64,000 nt of DNA from Calothrix sp. NIES-4101 (GCA_004296455.1 AP018280.1:496001-560000); one strand, 5' to 3'; counted from the stretch's first letter, positions 1 through 9,234 are shown. The notes: generated from the sequence alone by a model not told the origin. Translations and numbers: made by a program.

Positions 1-108
1 AAATATCACACCAACACTGATTAAACTAAGATGTGTCAGTTGGCTGACGACAATTTTATCGGCAAAATTTTCAAGTTGATAAAGTTGAGTTTGCAGAGTT
101 TCCAGCAT
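1..108 (-). CDS. ccdA: CcdA-like cytochrome c biogenesis protein (5' part only)
   Basis: Thirty-six codons run from an ATG at 108 off the left edge, with no stop. The product begins MLETLQTQLYQLENF and continues with SQLTHLSLISVGVIF, which looks like the N-terminal lead and first membrane helix of cyanobacterial CcdA. CcdA passes electrons across the thylakoid membrane for cytochrome c and f haem attachment. The catalytic cysteine pair lies beyond the edge, so the assignment rests on remembered similarity of the N-terminus. It points the same way as the SRPBCC gene and rlmN upstream and may be co-transcribed. An unrelated membrane protein cannot be excluded. Confidence 0.55.
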   Translation of the reverse strand, partial: MLETLQTQLYQLENFADKIVVSQLTHLSLISVGVIF

Positions 109-255
109 GGTGTTTTTAGGGATAAAAATGCTTGCCCTGCATGAATTCTAGCGTAATTACTTTACCTTCGCTGATGATTGGGAGACAAAAAGAATCAATA
201 TCTGCAAACAGCAGTCGTCTGGGAATACATTATTCAGTCAGGAATTCCCAATTCC

Positions 256-711
256 CTAACCCAAAGTCTGTATTTCCTCTGCCACCCGTTTCAGTCGTTG
301 TAGTTGAGCTTGCATATCTTGTTTTGTCCATTTTTCTGCGAATGTCTTGAAACCCCAGCTAACTAAGGGGTTAGATGGTACAAACTCAAAACGATTGATT
401 AAGCAAGTGCCTTGTTGTTGAGGTTGACATTCCCAACGATCGCGTCCTTGAAAAAATCCCTCAAATTCCCATACTACCAAGCCCGGTTCTCGTTCCACAA
501 CGGTACTATTTAATGTCGGTTTGACTAAAGGTATTGCAATTACAAACCGACTTTTTCCGCCGATATTGGTGTTCCAATCACCGACGGGATAACAATGTAA
601 GGCTGGATTGAGCCAACGATGCATCAATGATAGATCGGTAATACAGCGTTCGACTGTGCTAGCAGAGGCATTAATTTGAACTGATTGCTCGAAAAATTGT
701 GTGGTAGCCAT
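256..711 (-). CDS. SRPBCC (START-like) family protein
   Basis: A 151-residue protein with the layout of the polyketide cyclase/START-like fold. An N-terminal strand (QFFEQSVQINASASTVERC) is followed by the helix that lines the ligand cavity (DLSLMHRWLNP), then antiparallel strands and a long C-terminal helix ending near residue 148. Members bind hydrophobic ligands, and no catalytic residues can be read here. No signal peptide or membrane helix is present, so it should be cytosolic. It starts at ATG 711, 77 bp after the rlmN stop on the same strand. The ligand and role are unknown. Confidence 0.7.
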   Translation of the reverse strand: MATTQFFEQSVQINASASTVERCITDLSLMHRWLNPALHCYPVGDWNTNIGGKSRFVIAIPLVKPTLNSTVVEREPGLVVWEFEGFFQGRDRWECQPQQQGTCLINRFEFVPSNPLVSWGFKTFAEKWTKQDMQAQLQRLKRVAEEIQTLG

Positions 712-788
712 TGCAATTTCAATTTGAGCTTACCTATGATTTAGTGTACTGGGAAAGCTGCGATTCCGGGAATTTTAAGTCCGACTTT

Positions 789-1856
789 CTATACATTGGC
801 TTTTTTTTGGCTGCGAAGTTGTCCACAAGCTGCGTCAGCATCCAAACCACGTGAATAACGAACACTAACAGCTATATTTTGCTGTTTTAGAATGGCGACA
901 AAACCGTTAATGCGATCGCTACTGGGACGTTGATAATCAACTTCACTGATGGGGTTATAGGGAATTAAATTTACATGGGTCTGGAATCCCCGTAAATGCT
1001 TTGCTAGCTGCATTGCATGTTCTGGTAAGTCATTCACACCTGCGAGCAAAACATATTCAAATGTGACACGTCTTCCTGTAATTTCCACATACTCGCGACA
1101 TTCCGTAAATAAATCTCGAAGGGGGTAAGCACGAGCGCTGGGAATTAACTGTTCGCGAAGTCCTTGGTTTGGTGCATGGAGACTCACAGCCAGGGTGACT
1201 TGGAGATTTTCGCGGGCAAGTAGACGAATGCGATCGCGAATGCCAACTGTTGATAAAGTAATGTTACGCTGTCCAATACCGACATCTTGATTGAGACAAC
1301 GAATTGCGTCCAGTACACTCTCGGTATTGAGCAATGGTTCGCCCATACCCATAAATACAATATTGCTTACCCGACGCTGGAAGTCCTCTTGAACCGTCAA
1401 TACTTGATCGACTATTTCATGTCGTCCTAGGTTTCGTTGAAAACCGCCTTTGCCTGTTGCACAAAAATCGCAAGCCATGGGACAACCAACTTGCGTTGAG
1501 ACGCACACCGTCAAGCGATTATCGCTGGGAATGCCAACGGTTTCCACAATTTGCCCGTCAGCCAGTTGTAACAAGTATTTGATTGTGCCGTCTGAAGCTA
1601 CTGAACGATAATGTTCTGTGGAACGCCCAATTGCAATTTCCGCGAGTTCGCTCCTCCACTGTTTCGAGAAAACCGAAATATCTGTCAAGTAACGAACACC
1701 TTTGTGATAAATCCAATCGTGTAATTGTTTTCCTCGATAGCTAGGTTGTCCTTGTTGTTGCACCCAAGTTGTTAATTCATTTAGAGATGCACCCAATAAT
1801 GGTGGAATAGATTGAGGCTTGGCGCAAATGTCAAACTGAGATAATACAGAAGTCAT
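789..1856 (-). CDS. rlmN: 23S rRNA (adenine-2503-C2) methyltransferase RlmN, radical SAM
   Basis: A 355-residue protein of normal family length. The radical-SAM cluster motif is C125-x3-C129-x2-C132, within [12 protein letters not shown]. The two extra cysteines used in the ping-pong methyl transfer are visible as Cys118 (TVCVSTQ) and Cys344 (ADAACGQL). SAM-binding glycine-rich MGMGEPLLN and the SLHAPN motif follow. RlmN methylates A2503 of 23S rRNA, and in some bacteria also A37 of certain tRNAs, which tunes translation fidelity. It starts at ATG 1856 and lies upstream of the SRPBCC gene on the same strand. Confidence 0.96.
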   Translation of the reverse strand: MTSVLSQFDICAKPQSIPPLLGASLNELTTWVQQQGQPSYRGKQLHDWIYHKGVRYLTDISVFSKQWRSELAEIAIGRSTEHYRSVASDGTIKYLLQLADGQIVETVGIPSDNRLTVCVSTQVGCPMACDFCATGKGGFQRNLGRHEIVDQVLTVQEDFQRRVSNIVFMGMGEPLLNTESVLDAIRCLNQDVGIGQRNITLSTVGIRDRIRLLARENLQVTLAVSLHAPNQGLREQLIPSARAYPLRDLFTECREYVEITGRRVTFEYVLLAGVNDLPEHAMQLAKHLRGFQTHVNLIPYNPISEVDYQRPSSDRINGFVAILKQQNIAVSVRYSRGLDADAACGQLRSQKKANV

Positions 1857-2007
1857 GGTAGTTTTTAGGAACGAGTGAGAAGTTAGGAGTTGAAAGTACA
1901 GGGATTATACTATCCTAAAATTTTTTGTCCAGACTGGAACGTGATTTATTAATTGAAAAAATTAACACTAAGACCTAGTTTTGCGATCAAATCGAAAATT
2001 TTTATGA

Positions 2008-3759
2008 TCACCCATGAAAATTACGAATAGGAATTTTAATAGTAAATTTTGTACCTTGTCCTGGCTGAGAATGACAAATAATTTCTCCACAATGTTTCTC
2101 CACCACAATTTGATAGCTAATAGATAAACCTAATCCTGTACCTTTGCCGACAGGTTTTGTGGTGAAAAATGGGTTAAACAATTTAGACATTACGGCTTCT
2201 GTCATCCCAACTCCATTATCAGCAATTGTGATCGCAATTCCTTTTTGATCTATTGCCTGAGTAGAAATTGAAATTTGAGGGTTTTGCGATTTAAATGCTT
2301 CTCCCACACCTAATTCTAAAGCATCAATCGCATTACTCAAAATATTCATAAATACTTGATTCATTTGACCTGGATAGCATTCTATTTGGGGGAATTCACC
2401 ATAATTCTTAACAATATTAATTTCCGAATAGTTATTATTATTTTCTTTCAACCTGTGTTGGAGAATCATTAATGTACTATCAATTCCTGAATGAATATCA
2501 ACTGTTTTAAATTCTGCTTCATCTAAACGTGAAAAGTTGCGTAAAGAGATAACTATATTTCTAATTCGTTCGGTACCTAATTTCATGGACTTGAGTATTG
2601 CCTTTAAATCTGAAGTCATGAAATCAAGTTCAATTTGTTTGATTATCTGTTGAATTTCTACTGACGGATTTGGATATTTTTGTTGATATAATTTGACTAG
2701 TTTTAATAAAGACTCTGTATATTCTTCTGTATAACTAACATTCGCTTGAATAAAATTAACTGGATTATTAATTTCATGAGCTATTCCTGCTATCATCTGA
2801 CTCAAACTCGACATTTTTTCATTTTGAATTAGCTGTATTTGAGTATTTTGCAACTTATCTAAAACTTGATGAAGATTAGCGATCGCATCTTCAAGCCTAT
2901 CGGATTGAGTAATCGTAGATTTTTCGGAAACATCCAATAACTGATTTAATGTCGCAATTTGAGAATTTAAATATTGGCTAGATTTATTTTGATTTTTATC
3001 GGCTATTTCTGCATTTATTTTCGATTGGATATCTTCTTTAAAAATATATCCATCATCAAAGGGAAGAATTGCCATTTTGATGCTTAATGCCAAAGGACGG
3101 AATAAATCAAGTACCGATGGAGGAATGAAAACTTTCAAAAACATGAGGATGCTAAATATATTCCCTGAAGGTAATAATCCCCCAAATCCTAATACTGATT
3201 TGACATTAAATGGAGCTACAAAAGCAGTTTGTGAAGGAATATAAGGACTACCCGATGCATTAGGAACATAAAAAACGTTATACATTTTCTGTTCCAAATC
3301 AGCCAAAAAAGTAGGGTCTGGTTGTACCACTGTACCTGTATCTATACCTAATTGCTGGATAAGTTGAGAAATCATCGGAATACGTGCGATCGCATCTGCA
3401 TCTACTAGAGGAATTGCTTTATGTCCAACAGATTGATATCGTGAGTTCCATTCTGGTAATTCTCCCGCAGTTGCAAGTAGTGTCAGACATTTAAGATTAT
3501 CAGATACAATGCGATCTTTTAATATTTGACTTGCATATTCTTGTAAATCTGGTGTTAGTTCTCGATAAGAATGGGTTTTAAAAAAACGAATTAATACACA
3601 AGCTTTTTCATGAGATGAACTATCAATAAAATTTTGATTAAGATACTGAATAATATTATTACTGACTTCTTCCATAGTTAGAGCATCATCGCCCAAGCGG
3701 CGCAGCGCTAATCCACATTCTGACATATCTCTTAAAGTCATCTTTTGAATGTCATACAT
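2008..3759 (-). CDS. Orphan sensor histidine kinase with an N-terminal cyanobacterial sensor region
   Basis: A 583-residue cytosolic kinase. Residues 1-240 form a globular, membrane-free region that I cannot place firmly; it resembles GAF-like sensor regions seen in cyanobacterial kinases. Residues 245-320 look like a coiled-coil linker. The H-box is at His328 (GIAHEINNPVNF). The C-terminal ATPase shows the N-box, G1 (ADNGVGM), F-box (NPFFTTK) and G2 (GTGLGLSIS). All catalytic motifs look intact. No response regulator is adjacent, so the partner is encoded elsewhere. The start is ATG 3759. The signal it senses cannot be read from the sequence. Confidence 0.9.
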   Translation of the reverse strand: MYDIQKMTLRDMSECGLALRRLGDDALTMEEVSNNIIQYLNQNFIDSSSHEKACVLIRFFKTHSYRELTPDLQEYASQILKDRIVSDNLKCLTLLATAGELPEWNSRYQSVGHKAIPLVDADAIARIPMISQLIQQLGIDTGTVVQPDPTFLADLEQKMYNVFYVPNASGSPYIPSQTAFVAPFNVKSVLGFGGLLPSGNIFSILMFLKVFIPPSVLDLFRPLALSIKMAILPFDDGYIFKEDIQSKINAEIADKNQNKSSQYLNSQIATLNQLLDVSEKSTITQSDRLEDAIANLHQVLDKLQNTQIQLIQNEKMSSLSQMIAGIAHEINNPVNFIQANVSYTEEYTESLLKLVKLYQQKYPNPSVEIQQIIKQIELDFMTSDLKAILKSMKLGTERIRNIVISLRNFSRLDEAEFKTVDIHSGIDSTLMILQHRLKENNNNYSEINIVKNYGEFPQIECYPGQMNQVFMNILSNAIDALELGVGEAFKSQNPQISISTQAIDQKGIAITIADNGVGMTEAVMSKLFNPFFTTKPVGKGTGLGLSISYQIVVEKHCGEIICHSQPGQGTKFTIKIPIRNFHG

Positions 3760-4332
3760 CTGCTAATTGCCTATTTTTTAAATCTCGATTGTATATTTAA
3801 TTTGTATACTAAGTATATTATATAACTCATGGCTAAATGCAACGCAAATAGCACAATTACTTTAAAATCAAGTAATTAATCAAGTTTCATCAGTGATTAC
3901 ACGCACAAAAATAAATACTTTATAATTATTTAATATGCTCGTCTTCAAGTTTTCACAGTTAAATAGTTTTAGTAATAGTAGTTCGCCAAGCTAAAATTGG
4001 CGGTTTGAGATTGACTCGAAAACACGGAGATTTTTATTTCTGGAAAGTTGTTTTGCTGGACTATTAGTACCACTCGGCATCAATACGCTTAATGTTACAA
4101 GAGTGCTCAACCACAGAGTTATTCAAAACTCCAATGGTGGGTTAACTTGCATCATCTTGTACTGTAAAAACTAGTAGCAATAACTAAGCAATATAAAATA
4201 GTCAAAATATCTAATTTGCAGGTTGTTGATTATAGCAATCAAGAGTCAGAAGTAAGCTTTTTCAATCTCTGATCAATATTTGAAGTATTAAAGGCTATCC
4301 TAATTACCGTGATAGCTGCTACATTCTAACTT
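3760..4332. other. 573-bp AT-rich spacer upstream of the histidine kinase
   Basis: No convincing gene, tRNA or insertion sequence was seen. The only structure noted is a short dyad, TATACT-A-AGTATA, at 3805-3817, about 46-58 bp before the kinase ATG; it could be a promoter element or operator. An open stretch near 3995-4170 has no start codon and no family resemblance. Confidence 0.5.
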
Positions 4333-5016
4333 CTAGATTTTGCTGAGATGAAAATCCTCATCGTATTCTGCTAATTCCCAATTTTCAGCTACTTGAACTT
4401 GTTGTAAGAATATATCTTTGACACCTCGAAAATTAGCGCCAGCTAAATTTGCACCGCGAAGGTTTGCACCCGATAATCTCGCATTTATCAAACTAGCGCC
4501 AGCCAAATTTGCACCACTCAGATTTGTCCATCGTAAATCCGCCTTATTTAAGTCAGCCTCGCTGAAATTTACCCGTAATAAATGAGCATGAATCAAATGA
4601 GCTTGCGTTAAATTGGCTTTATGTAAATTTGCTTGATAAAGATAAGCAGCAATCAATTCTGCTTCATGTAAATTTGCTCCCCTCAAATCGCAACCAATCA
4701 AATTAGCCGAGATTAAATTAGCAAAAGAAAGATTCGCTCGGTGAAGTTTTGCCCCTCCCAAATCAGCTTTTCTTAAATTAGCCGCACTGAGATTAGTACC
4801 AATTAAATTTGCCTGATGCATCAAAGCATCTTCAAGATTTGCATTACTCAAATCACAACCAATTAAATTAGCACTACTCAAATCAGCTTGCTTTAAGTTC
4901 GCAGTTCTCAAATTAGCCAAACTAAAATCTGGCTCAACCTGGGAATTTTTTCGCCTCCACTCAACCCATGCGATCGCACCAGCTTGTAAAATAGCTAGAT
5001 GCTCGTAATTAGCCAT
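4333..5016 (-). CDS. Pentapeptide repeat protein, partner gene of ccmP
   Basis: A 227-residue protein made almost wholly of A(N/D)Lxx pentapeptides from about residue 29 to 205 (LRTANLKQADLSSANLIGC and onward). These fold as a right-handed quadrilateral beta-helix. The N-terminal 28 residues and the C-terminal 25 (acidic, ending EYDEDFHLSKI) are non-repeat caps. There is no signal peptide or enzyme domain. It starts at ATG 5016, nine bases after the ccmP stop, and so is probably translated from the same mRNA. Pentapeptide proteins are abundant in cyanobacteria and rarely have known functions; a carboxysome link here is inference from position only. Confidence 0.88.
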   Translation of the reverse strand: MANYEHLAILQAGAIAWVEWRRKNSQVEPDFSLANLRTANLKQADLSSANLIGCDLSNANLEDALMHQANLIGTNLSAANLRKADLGGAKLHRANLSFANLISANLIGCDLRGANLHEAELIAAYLYQANLHKANLTQAHLIHAHLLRVNFSEADLNKADLRWTNLSGANLAGASLINARLSGANLRGANLAGANFRGVKDIFLQQVQVAENWELAEYDEDFHLSKI

Positions 5017-5025
5017 TGTCTTTTT

Positions 5026-5667
5026 TTACTCCTGACGACCACTTAAAGGATTTGTCCTACCAGCGACATTTTCAATTGCAGCCCTCGCACCAGCAGCACC
5101 TGCTAGAATATCGCGTTCTTGTCCTCCTAAGTACAACCTGCCAAAACTACCCACAGCTTGTACTTCCAAAATATTAATGGCAGCAGCTTTCTCAGCTTCA
5201 TTTGCCGCTAGTGCCGCATAAGCAGCAGGTTCAACTTCTAACACGTACAGTGTTTCCCCTGCTAAGAGTAATTGCCCCCGACGAGTGCGATTGATTAATT
5301 GTGTTTGGTAAGCGTCTATATTGCGGATAATTTGGCTAGAAACCACACGCGGTTTAAGACATTCCTCTTTTTTGACACCCAAAAAAGCCAAAATCGCTTG
5401 CCCAGCAGCCCGCGTTTCTCCTTGAGAAGCAGAATGCACTTCCAGCAATCCATACAAACGTTCGACAACCTGTACCCCAGGACGTACAGAAGCCGATTTC
5501 AGTGCTACATCAGTAATACGATTAATTTCAATACCCGGAGAAATTTCGATCCACAGCGAAGTATCCCCCGGCAATGGTAAGAAACCTTGGGCTACTGTTC
5601 CGATATAAGCTGCATGTTGAGGCTGTAAGCTGTCCAGAAAAACGAAACTGCGTAATTCAACTCCCAA
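5026..5667 (-). CDS. ccmP: Carboxysome shell protein CcmP (tandem BMC domain)
   Basis: A 213-residue protein with two bacterial-microcompartment domains, about residues 1-105 and 106-205. Its length and sequence ([12 protein letters not shown], then [16 protein letters not shown]; second half [16 protein letters not shown]) match CcmP. CcmP forms trimers that stack into a double-layer shell tile with a gated pore, thought to pass larger metabolites such as RuBP and 3-PGA. It is usually encoded away from the main ccm cluster, as here. The start codon is TTG at 5667: the conserved MGVELRS begins there, no in-frame ATG precedes it, and a CGGAGAA ribosome-binding site lies just upstream. Confidence 0.93.
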   Translation of the reverse strand: MGVELRSFVFLDSLQPQHAAYIGTVAQGFLPLPGDTSLWIEISPGIEINRITDVALKSASVRPGVQVVERLYGLLEVHSASQGETRAAGQAILAFLGVKKEECLKPRVVSSQIIRNIDAYQTQLINRTRRGQLLLAGETLYVLEVEPAAYAALAANEAEKAAAINILEVQAVGSFGRLYLGGQERDILAGAAGARAAIENVAGRTNPLSGRQE

Positions 5668-5787
5668 GATTTATTCTCCGGTCAATACATGTAAACTTAA
5701 CCTACCATAAGCCTTGACCAAAGGGGAAATACCGCATTTCACGATCAAATTATTACTAAATGGCAATATCTCAATCCTATAGCTGGA

Positions 5788-5819
5788 TAAATTCCGCCAG
5801 TAATAAATTCCGCCAGTAA
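5788..5819. repeat. Exact 16-bp tandem duplication
   Basis: The unit TAAATTCCGCCAGTAA occurs twice head to tail (5788-5803 and 5804-5819) in the 236-bp spacer between ccmP and the divergently oriented methyltransferase gene. It looks like a slippage-type duplication; no function is apparent. Confidence 0.9.
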
Positions 5820-5903
5820 TATTGATCACCAAAAGGAGCCAATCGCTAAAAAAAATTATGCTTTTATGGATAATGCTGTCTTCGTTGGTAGTTGATTTTT
5901 ACT

Positions 5904-6941
5904 ATGAAACTTAATATGAGCCTTAATTGTCGCCCTTACTATCAAACAACATTAGGTGCTGCTTATTTGGGAAATAGTCTGGAATTAATGGCAGGTATTC
6001 CCGACGAAAGTATCGATTTGATTTGTACGTCTCCACCATTTGCACTGGTTCGTAAAAAAGAATATGGAAACGTCGATGCTGACGAATATGTTGAGTGGTT
6101 TCAAGATTATGCGATACAGTTTTATCGTGTTCTGAAACCGACAGGCTCACTAGTTATTGATATTGGTGGCAGTTGGATTAAAGGAATGCCAGTTCGTTCT
6201 CTTTACCATTTTGAATTAGTTGTTGCTCTATGCAAAGCAAAAGAAAAAGGCGGACTGGGATTTTATCTGGCACAAGAATTGTATTGGTATAATCCAGCGA
6301 AGCTTCCTACCCCGGCTGAATGGGTAACAGTTCGCAGGGAAAGAGTTAAAGATTCGGTAAATACAGTTTGGTGGTTGTCAAAAGAACCGCATCCCAAAGC
6401 TAACAACAGAAGAGTTTTAAAGCCTTATAGTCAGGCGATGAAAAATCTTCTCAAAAATGGTTACAAACCCAAAGTCAGACCATCAGGTCATGATATTTCT
6501 GATAAATTTGGTAAGGATAGAGGAGGGGCTATTCCCCCAAATATTATTGATGGACGTTGCAATGTAGACAAAGAAGAAATAGGGCAACCAGCTTTTATGC
6601 AAGAAATTTTATTTGAAGATTTAGTCCAGCCCGTAAATGTGATTTCTGCCTCAAATACTTCTGCCAACGATTATTACCAAAGGCGTTGCAAAGAAGAAGG
6701 TTTGAAGGCACACCCAGCAAGATTTCCTCAAGCCTTACCAGAGTTTGTTATCAATCTTTGTACAGAACCTGGGGATATTGTTTTAGAACCTTTTGCTGGT
6801 TCTAATATGACAGGTAGGGTTGCAGAAACATTACAAAGACGCTGGTTAGCTTTTGAGATTGATGAAGATTACATTAGAAGTTCAAAATTCAGATTTGAAC
6901 AAAATGCGACTTTAATTGTTGAAACAATCACTGATAGATAA
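5904..6941 (+). CDS. Solitary PvuII-like DNA methyltransferase (N4-cytosine type)
   Basis: About 345 residues. The order of motifs is that of the beta class: the catalytic TSPPF motif comes early (about residues 42-46) and the SAM-binding PFAGSNMTG lies near the C-terminus. Long stretches recall M.PvuII, which makes N4-methylcytosine in CAGCTG: ALVRKKEYGNVD, VKDSVNTVWWLSKEP, RPSGHDISDKF, GGAIPPN and LKAHPARFPQ. The specificity is therefore inferred to be CAGCTG or a relative. No restriction endonuclease or controller gene is adjacent, so it appears to be an orphan methylase. ATG 5904 is chosen; ATG 5916 is an alternative, and an in-frame TTG exists at 5892. Confidence 0.88.
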   Translation: MKLNMSLNCRPYYQTTLGAAYLGNSLELMAGIPDESIDLICTSPPFALVRKKEYGNVDADEYVEWFQDYAIQFYRVLKPTGSLVIDIGGSWIKGMPVRSLYHFELVVALCKAKEKGGLGFYLAQELYWYNPAKLPTPAEWVTVRRERVKDSVNTVWWLSKEPHPKANNRRVLKPYSQAMKNLLKNGYKPKVRPSGHDISDKFGKDRGGAIPPNIIDGRCNVDKEEIGQPAFMQEILFEDLVQPVNVISASNTSANDYYQRRCKEEGLKAHPARFPQALPEFVINLCTEPGDIVLEPFAGSNMTGRVAETLQRRWLAFEIDEDYIRSSKFRFEQNATLIVETITDR

Positions 6942-7048
6942 ACAATAGCATTACAAAATCCTATACAAAATCAATGTTTCTGAACTTCAATACAAAATAA
7001 ACATCTCCGCAAAAAATCATTTGTGGCGAAATAGAAAATTAAAGTTTA

Positions 7049-7525
7049 TTACTCACAATCATTATCACAAGCAGCAATAGAAACCCAAGTGCTAGAACCA
7101 TCTTGCCAATGTTCTTTTTTCCATATTGGCGCTTGATGTTTAAGTGTGTCTATCGCATATTGACAAGCGGCAAATGCTTCTGAACGATGTGGACAGCCAA
7201 CAGCTACTAAAACACTGATTTCACCGATTTCTAAGCGTCCAATTCGGTGATAAATAACTACACGGTTAACATCCGACCATTTTTGCCGAATATCGGCAGC
7301 TATTTGGTAAAAAACTTGCAAAGCCATTGGTTCATAAGCTTGATATTCTAAACAAATTACCCCTTTTCCTCCTGTTTGGTTGCGAACTGTACCACTCATA
7401 ATGATAATTGCACCATTACTCGGATCATCAGCTTTTGCATAAATATCTGTCAATGATAATGGTGCAAAATGAATTGCAAAACAATCTTTGCTGTGAGGTT
7501 TTACTACGGAAGCTAAGGTAGACAT
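7049..7525 (-). CDS. moaE: Molybdopterin synthase catalytic subunit MoaE
   Basis: A 158-residue protein of typical MoaE length. It shows the SGTVRNQTGGKGV loop, the EYQAYEPMA motif, IYHRIGRLEIGE, and the C-terminal KHQAPIWKKE segment that carries active-site lysines. Together with the small subunit MoaD (not in the window) it inserts two sulfurs into cyclic pyranopterin monophosphate to form molybdopterin. This serves enzymes such as nitrate reductase. It starts at ATG 7525. No other moa or moe gene lies nearby, so it is a scattered member of the pathway. Confidence 0.95.
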   Translation of the reverse strand: MSTLASVVKPHSKDCFAIHFAPLSLTDIYAKADDPSNGAIIIMSGTVRNQTGGKGVICLEYQAYEPMALQVFYQIAADIRQKWSDVNRVVIYHRIGRLEIGEISVLVAVGCPHRSEAFAACQYAIDTLKHQAPIWKKEHWQDGSSTWVSIAACDNDCE

Positions 7526-7626
7526 AACACCTGAATTAATGTTTGTTAACTATAAGTTTGTGGGAATAATATTGACAGTTAAAGCAATTTTTCGCCATTT
7601 AGTAAATACTATTGAATATTAATCTT

Positions 7627-8208
7627 TCACTCTTTCTCTTTTATCCAAATTGCTAAACCTCCGCCTCTACCTCTAGCAGCAATAAAATCATCGGTGACTA
7701 AAAAGAAGGTAAAGAATGGTAATTTTGAGATTGATGCATCATAAAAATTACTTGTTTGAGTTTTACTACCGGGAAGATTCCCATCATATATATTCAGATT
7801 AAATAAGCTAATTGTTAGATGGTGAAAATCAAAACATAAAATATTTTTATTCTCTAAATATCTACATAAACCTGATAATCTGAGTAACAAGAAACCCACC
7901 TGAATCTGATTGGTAATTTCTCCTTGGTTACTAGAAGCATCTTTAGCATTAAAACAAATAGATGCTGGAGTAAATTTTGGCAGATAAAAACCTTTCCCCA
8001 AAATAATACCACTACGTTTCTGAGCTTTGCGAGTGCCTGTAGCAAAACACAACTGCCATTTTCCTGTAAGTGATGTAAATGAATATGTTAATCGTTGCTT
8101 TTTAGCTTTTTTCTCTGCTTCAATTAAGCAATCAATAACTTTATTTGCGTCTTGTTTTGATTGAGAATTATCTCGATATGCATTCGCTAATTCTGTGAGT
8201 TCAAGCAT
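7627..8208 (-). CDS. PAP/fibrillin-like protein (plastid lipid-associated family)
   Basis: A 193-residue protein. After an N-terminal helix rich in charged residues comes SLTGKWQLCFATGTRKAQK, the family's characteristic L-G-W-L segment, then strands such as GFYLPKF and a C-terminal FFLVTDDFIAARGRGGGLAIW. This resembles cyanobacterial relatives of plastid fibrillins, lipocalin-like proteins tied to thylakoid membranes and plastoglobules. No signal peptide is seen. It starts at ATG 8208 and is divergent from the alpha/beta hydrolase, 55 bp apart. The family call is moderate; function is unknown. Confidence 0.6.
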   Translation of the reverse strand: MLELTELANAYRDNSQSKQDANKVIDCLIEAEKKAKKQRLTYSFTSLTGKWQLCFATGTRKAQKRSGIILGKGFYLPKFTPASICFNAKDASSNQGEITNQIQVGFLLLRLSGLCRYLENKNILCFDFHHLTISLFNLNIYDGNLPGSKTQTSNFYDASISKLPFFTFFLVTDDFIAARGRGGGLAIWIKEKE

Positions 8209-8263
8209 ATAATTATGAGGATATAATATTTGTATTCAAATTCATTTTTGTTTTTTGAGTTTA

Positions 8264-9190
8264 ATGATTATGCTTCAGTTTCAACCGCCTGGATTTGCTC
8301 AGAAAGTAGTACAAACATCACTAGGAAAGATGGTTTATTATACCCAAAGCAATATACCTTGGTTAACATCTAAATCAGACATGTATAATTTACCACCATT
8401 ACTTTTTCTCCATAATTTTGGTGGTGGTGCATCAGCATATGAATGGTCAAAAGTTTATCCTGCATTTGCAACAACACATCGTATTTTAGCACCCGACTTA
8501 ATTGGTTGGGGAGATTCGGCACATCCAATGCGAGATTATCAAATAAATGATTACTTAACAGTAATTAGTGAATTTATCCATCAAACTTGTATTTATCCTG
8601 TGACTGTAGTTGCATCTTCCTTAACCGCAGCATTTACGATTCGTTTGGCGATTAATCAACCGCATTTATTCAAACAACTATTTTTAGTATCTCCTTCAGG
8701 TTTTAATGATTTTGGTGAGGGTGCAGGTAGAAGATTACCTCTGCAAGTGATTAACACACCACTTTTAGATCAGATTATTTATACACTTGGTGCAGAAAAT
8801 GAATTAGCTGTCAGTAGTTTTTTGCAACGTTTTTTGTTTGCAAAACCCGAACGGGTTACACGAGAAATGGTGCAGGCTTATCTAAATTCTGCACAACAAC
8901 CGAATGCCAAGTTTTCAGCTTTAGCTTTCTTACGGGGTAACCTTTATTTTGATTTGAGTTTATATATTCAGCAATTAACAATTCCAACAATTATATATTG
9001 GGGAGAAAAGGCTCAATTTACTGATATTAAATTAGGCAAAAGATTAGCAAAACTAAATTCTAATGCTATTCAATATTTTACCAACATACCTGATACAGGA
9101 ATTTTGCCACATCTGGAGTTACCCTCTGTAATCATAGGCTTCTTAATACAGGATTTAGATTGTACAAAACCTACGACTAATTTTAATTGA
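8264..9190 (+). CDS. Alpha/beta hydrolase with an atypical nucleophile elbow
   Basis: About 308 residues with the alpha/beta hydrolase order: oxyanion strand LLFLHNFGGGASAYEW, then APDLIGWGDSAHP, the nucleophile region VVASSLTAAF, cap domain, IIYWGEKAQFTD for the acid, and a late GILPHLELP carrying a possible catalytic His. The elbow reads A-S-S-L-T rather than G-x-S-x-G, so either Ser serves with relaxed spacing or activity is altered. The likely start is ATG 8264 (MIMLQFQPPGF); ATG 8270 and TTG 8255 are alternatives. The substrate is unknown. Confidence 0.8.
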   Translation: MIMLQFQPPGFAQKVVQTSLGKMVYYTQSNIPWLTSKSDMYNLPPLLFLHNFGGGASAYEWSKVYPAFATTHRILAPDLIGWGDSAHPMRDYQINDYLTVISEFIHQTCIYPVTVVASSLTAAFTIRLAINQPHLFKQLFLVSPSGFNDFGEGAGRRLPLQVINTPLLDQIIYTLGAENELAVSSFLQRFLFAKPERVTREMVQAYLNSAQQPNAKFSALAFLRGNLYFDLSLYIQQLTIPTIIYWGEKAQFTDIKLGKRLAKLNSNAIQYFTNIPDTGILPHLELPSVIIGFLIQDLDCTKPTTNFN

Positions 9191-9234
9191 TGATAATTGC
9201 CGTAAATGTCATTTTTAATTCTGGTGTTATTTTT

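Noticed and set aside
3995-4170. A start-less open stretch upstream of the histidine kinase
   Set aside because: It has no start codon, no ribosome-binding site and no family resemblance.
5299-5580. Open frame of 93 codons antisense to ccmP
   Set aside because: It lies wholly within ccmP on the other strand, has atypical composition and no ribosome-binding site.
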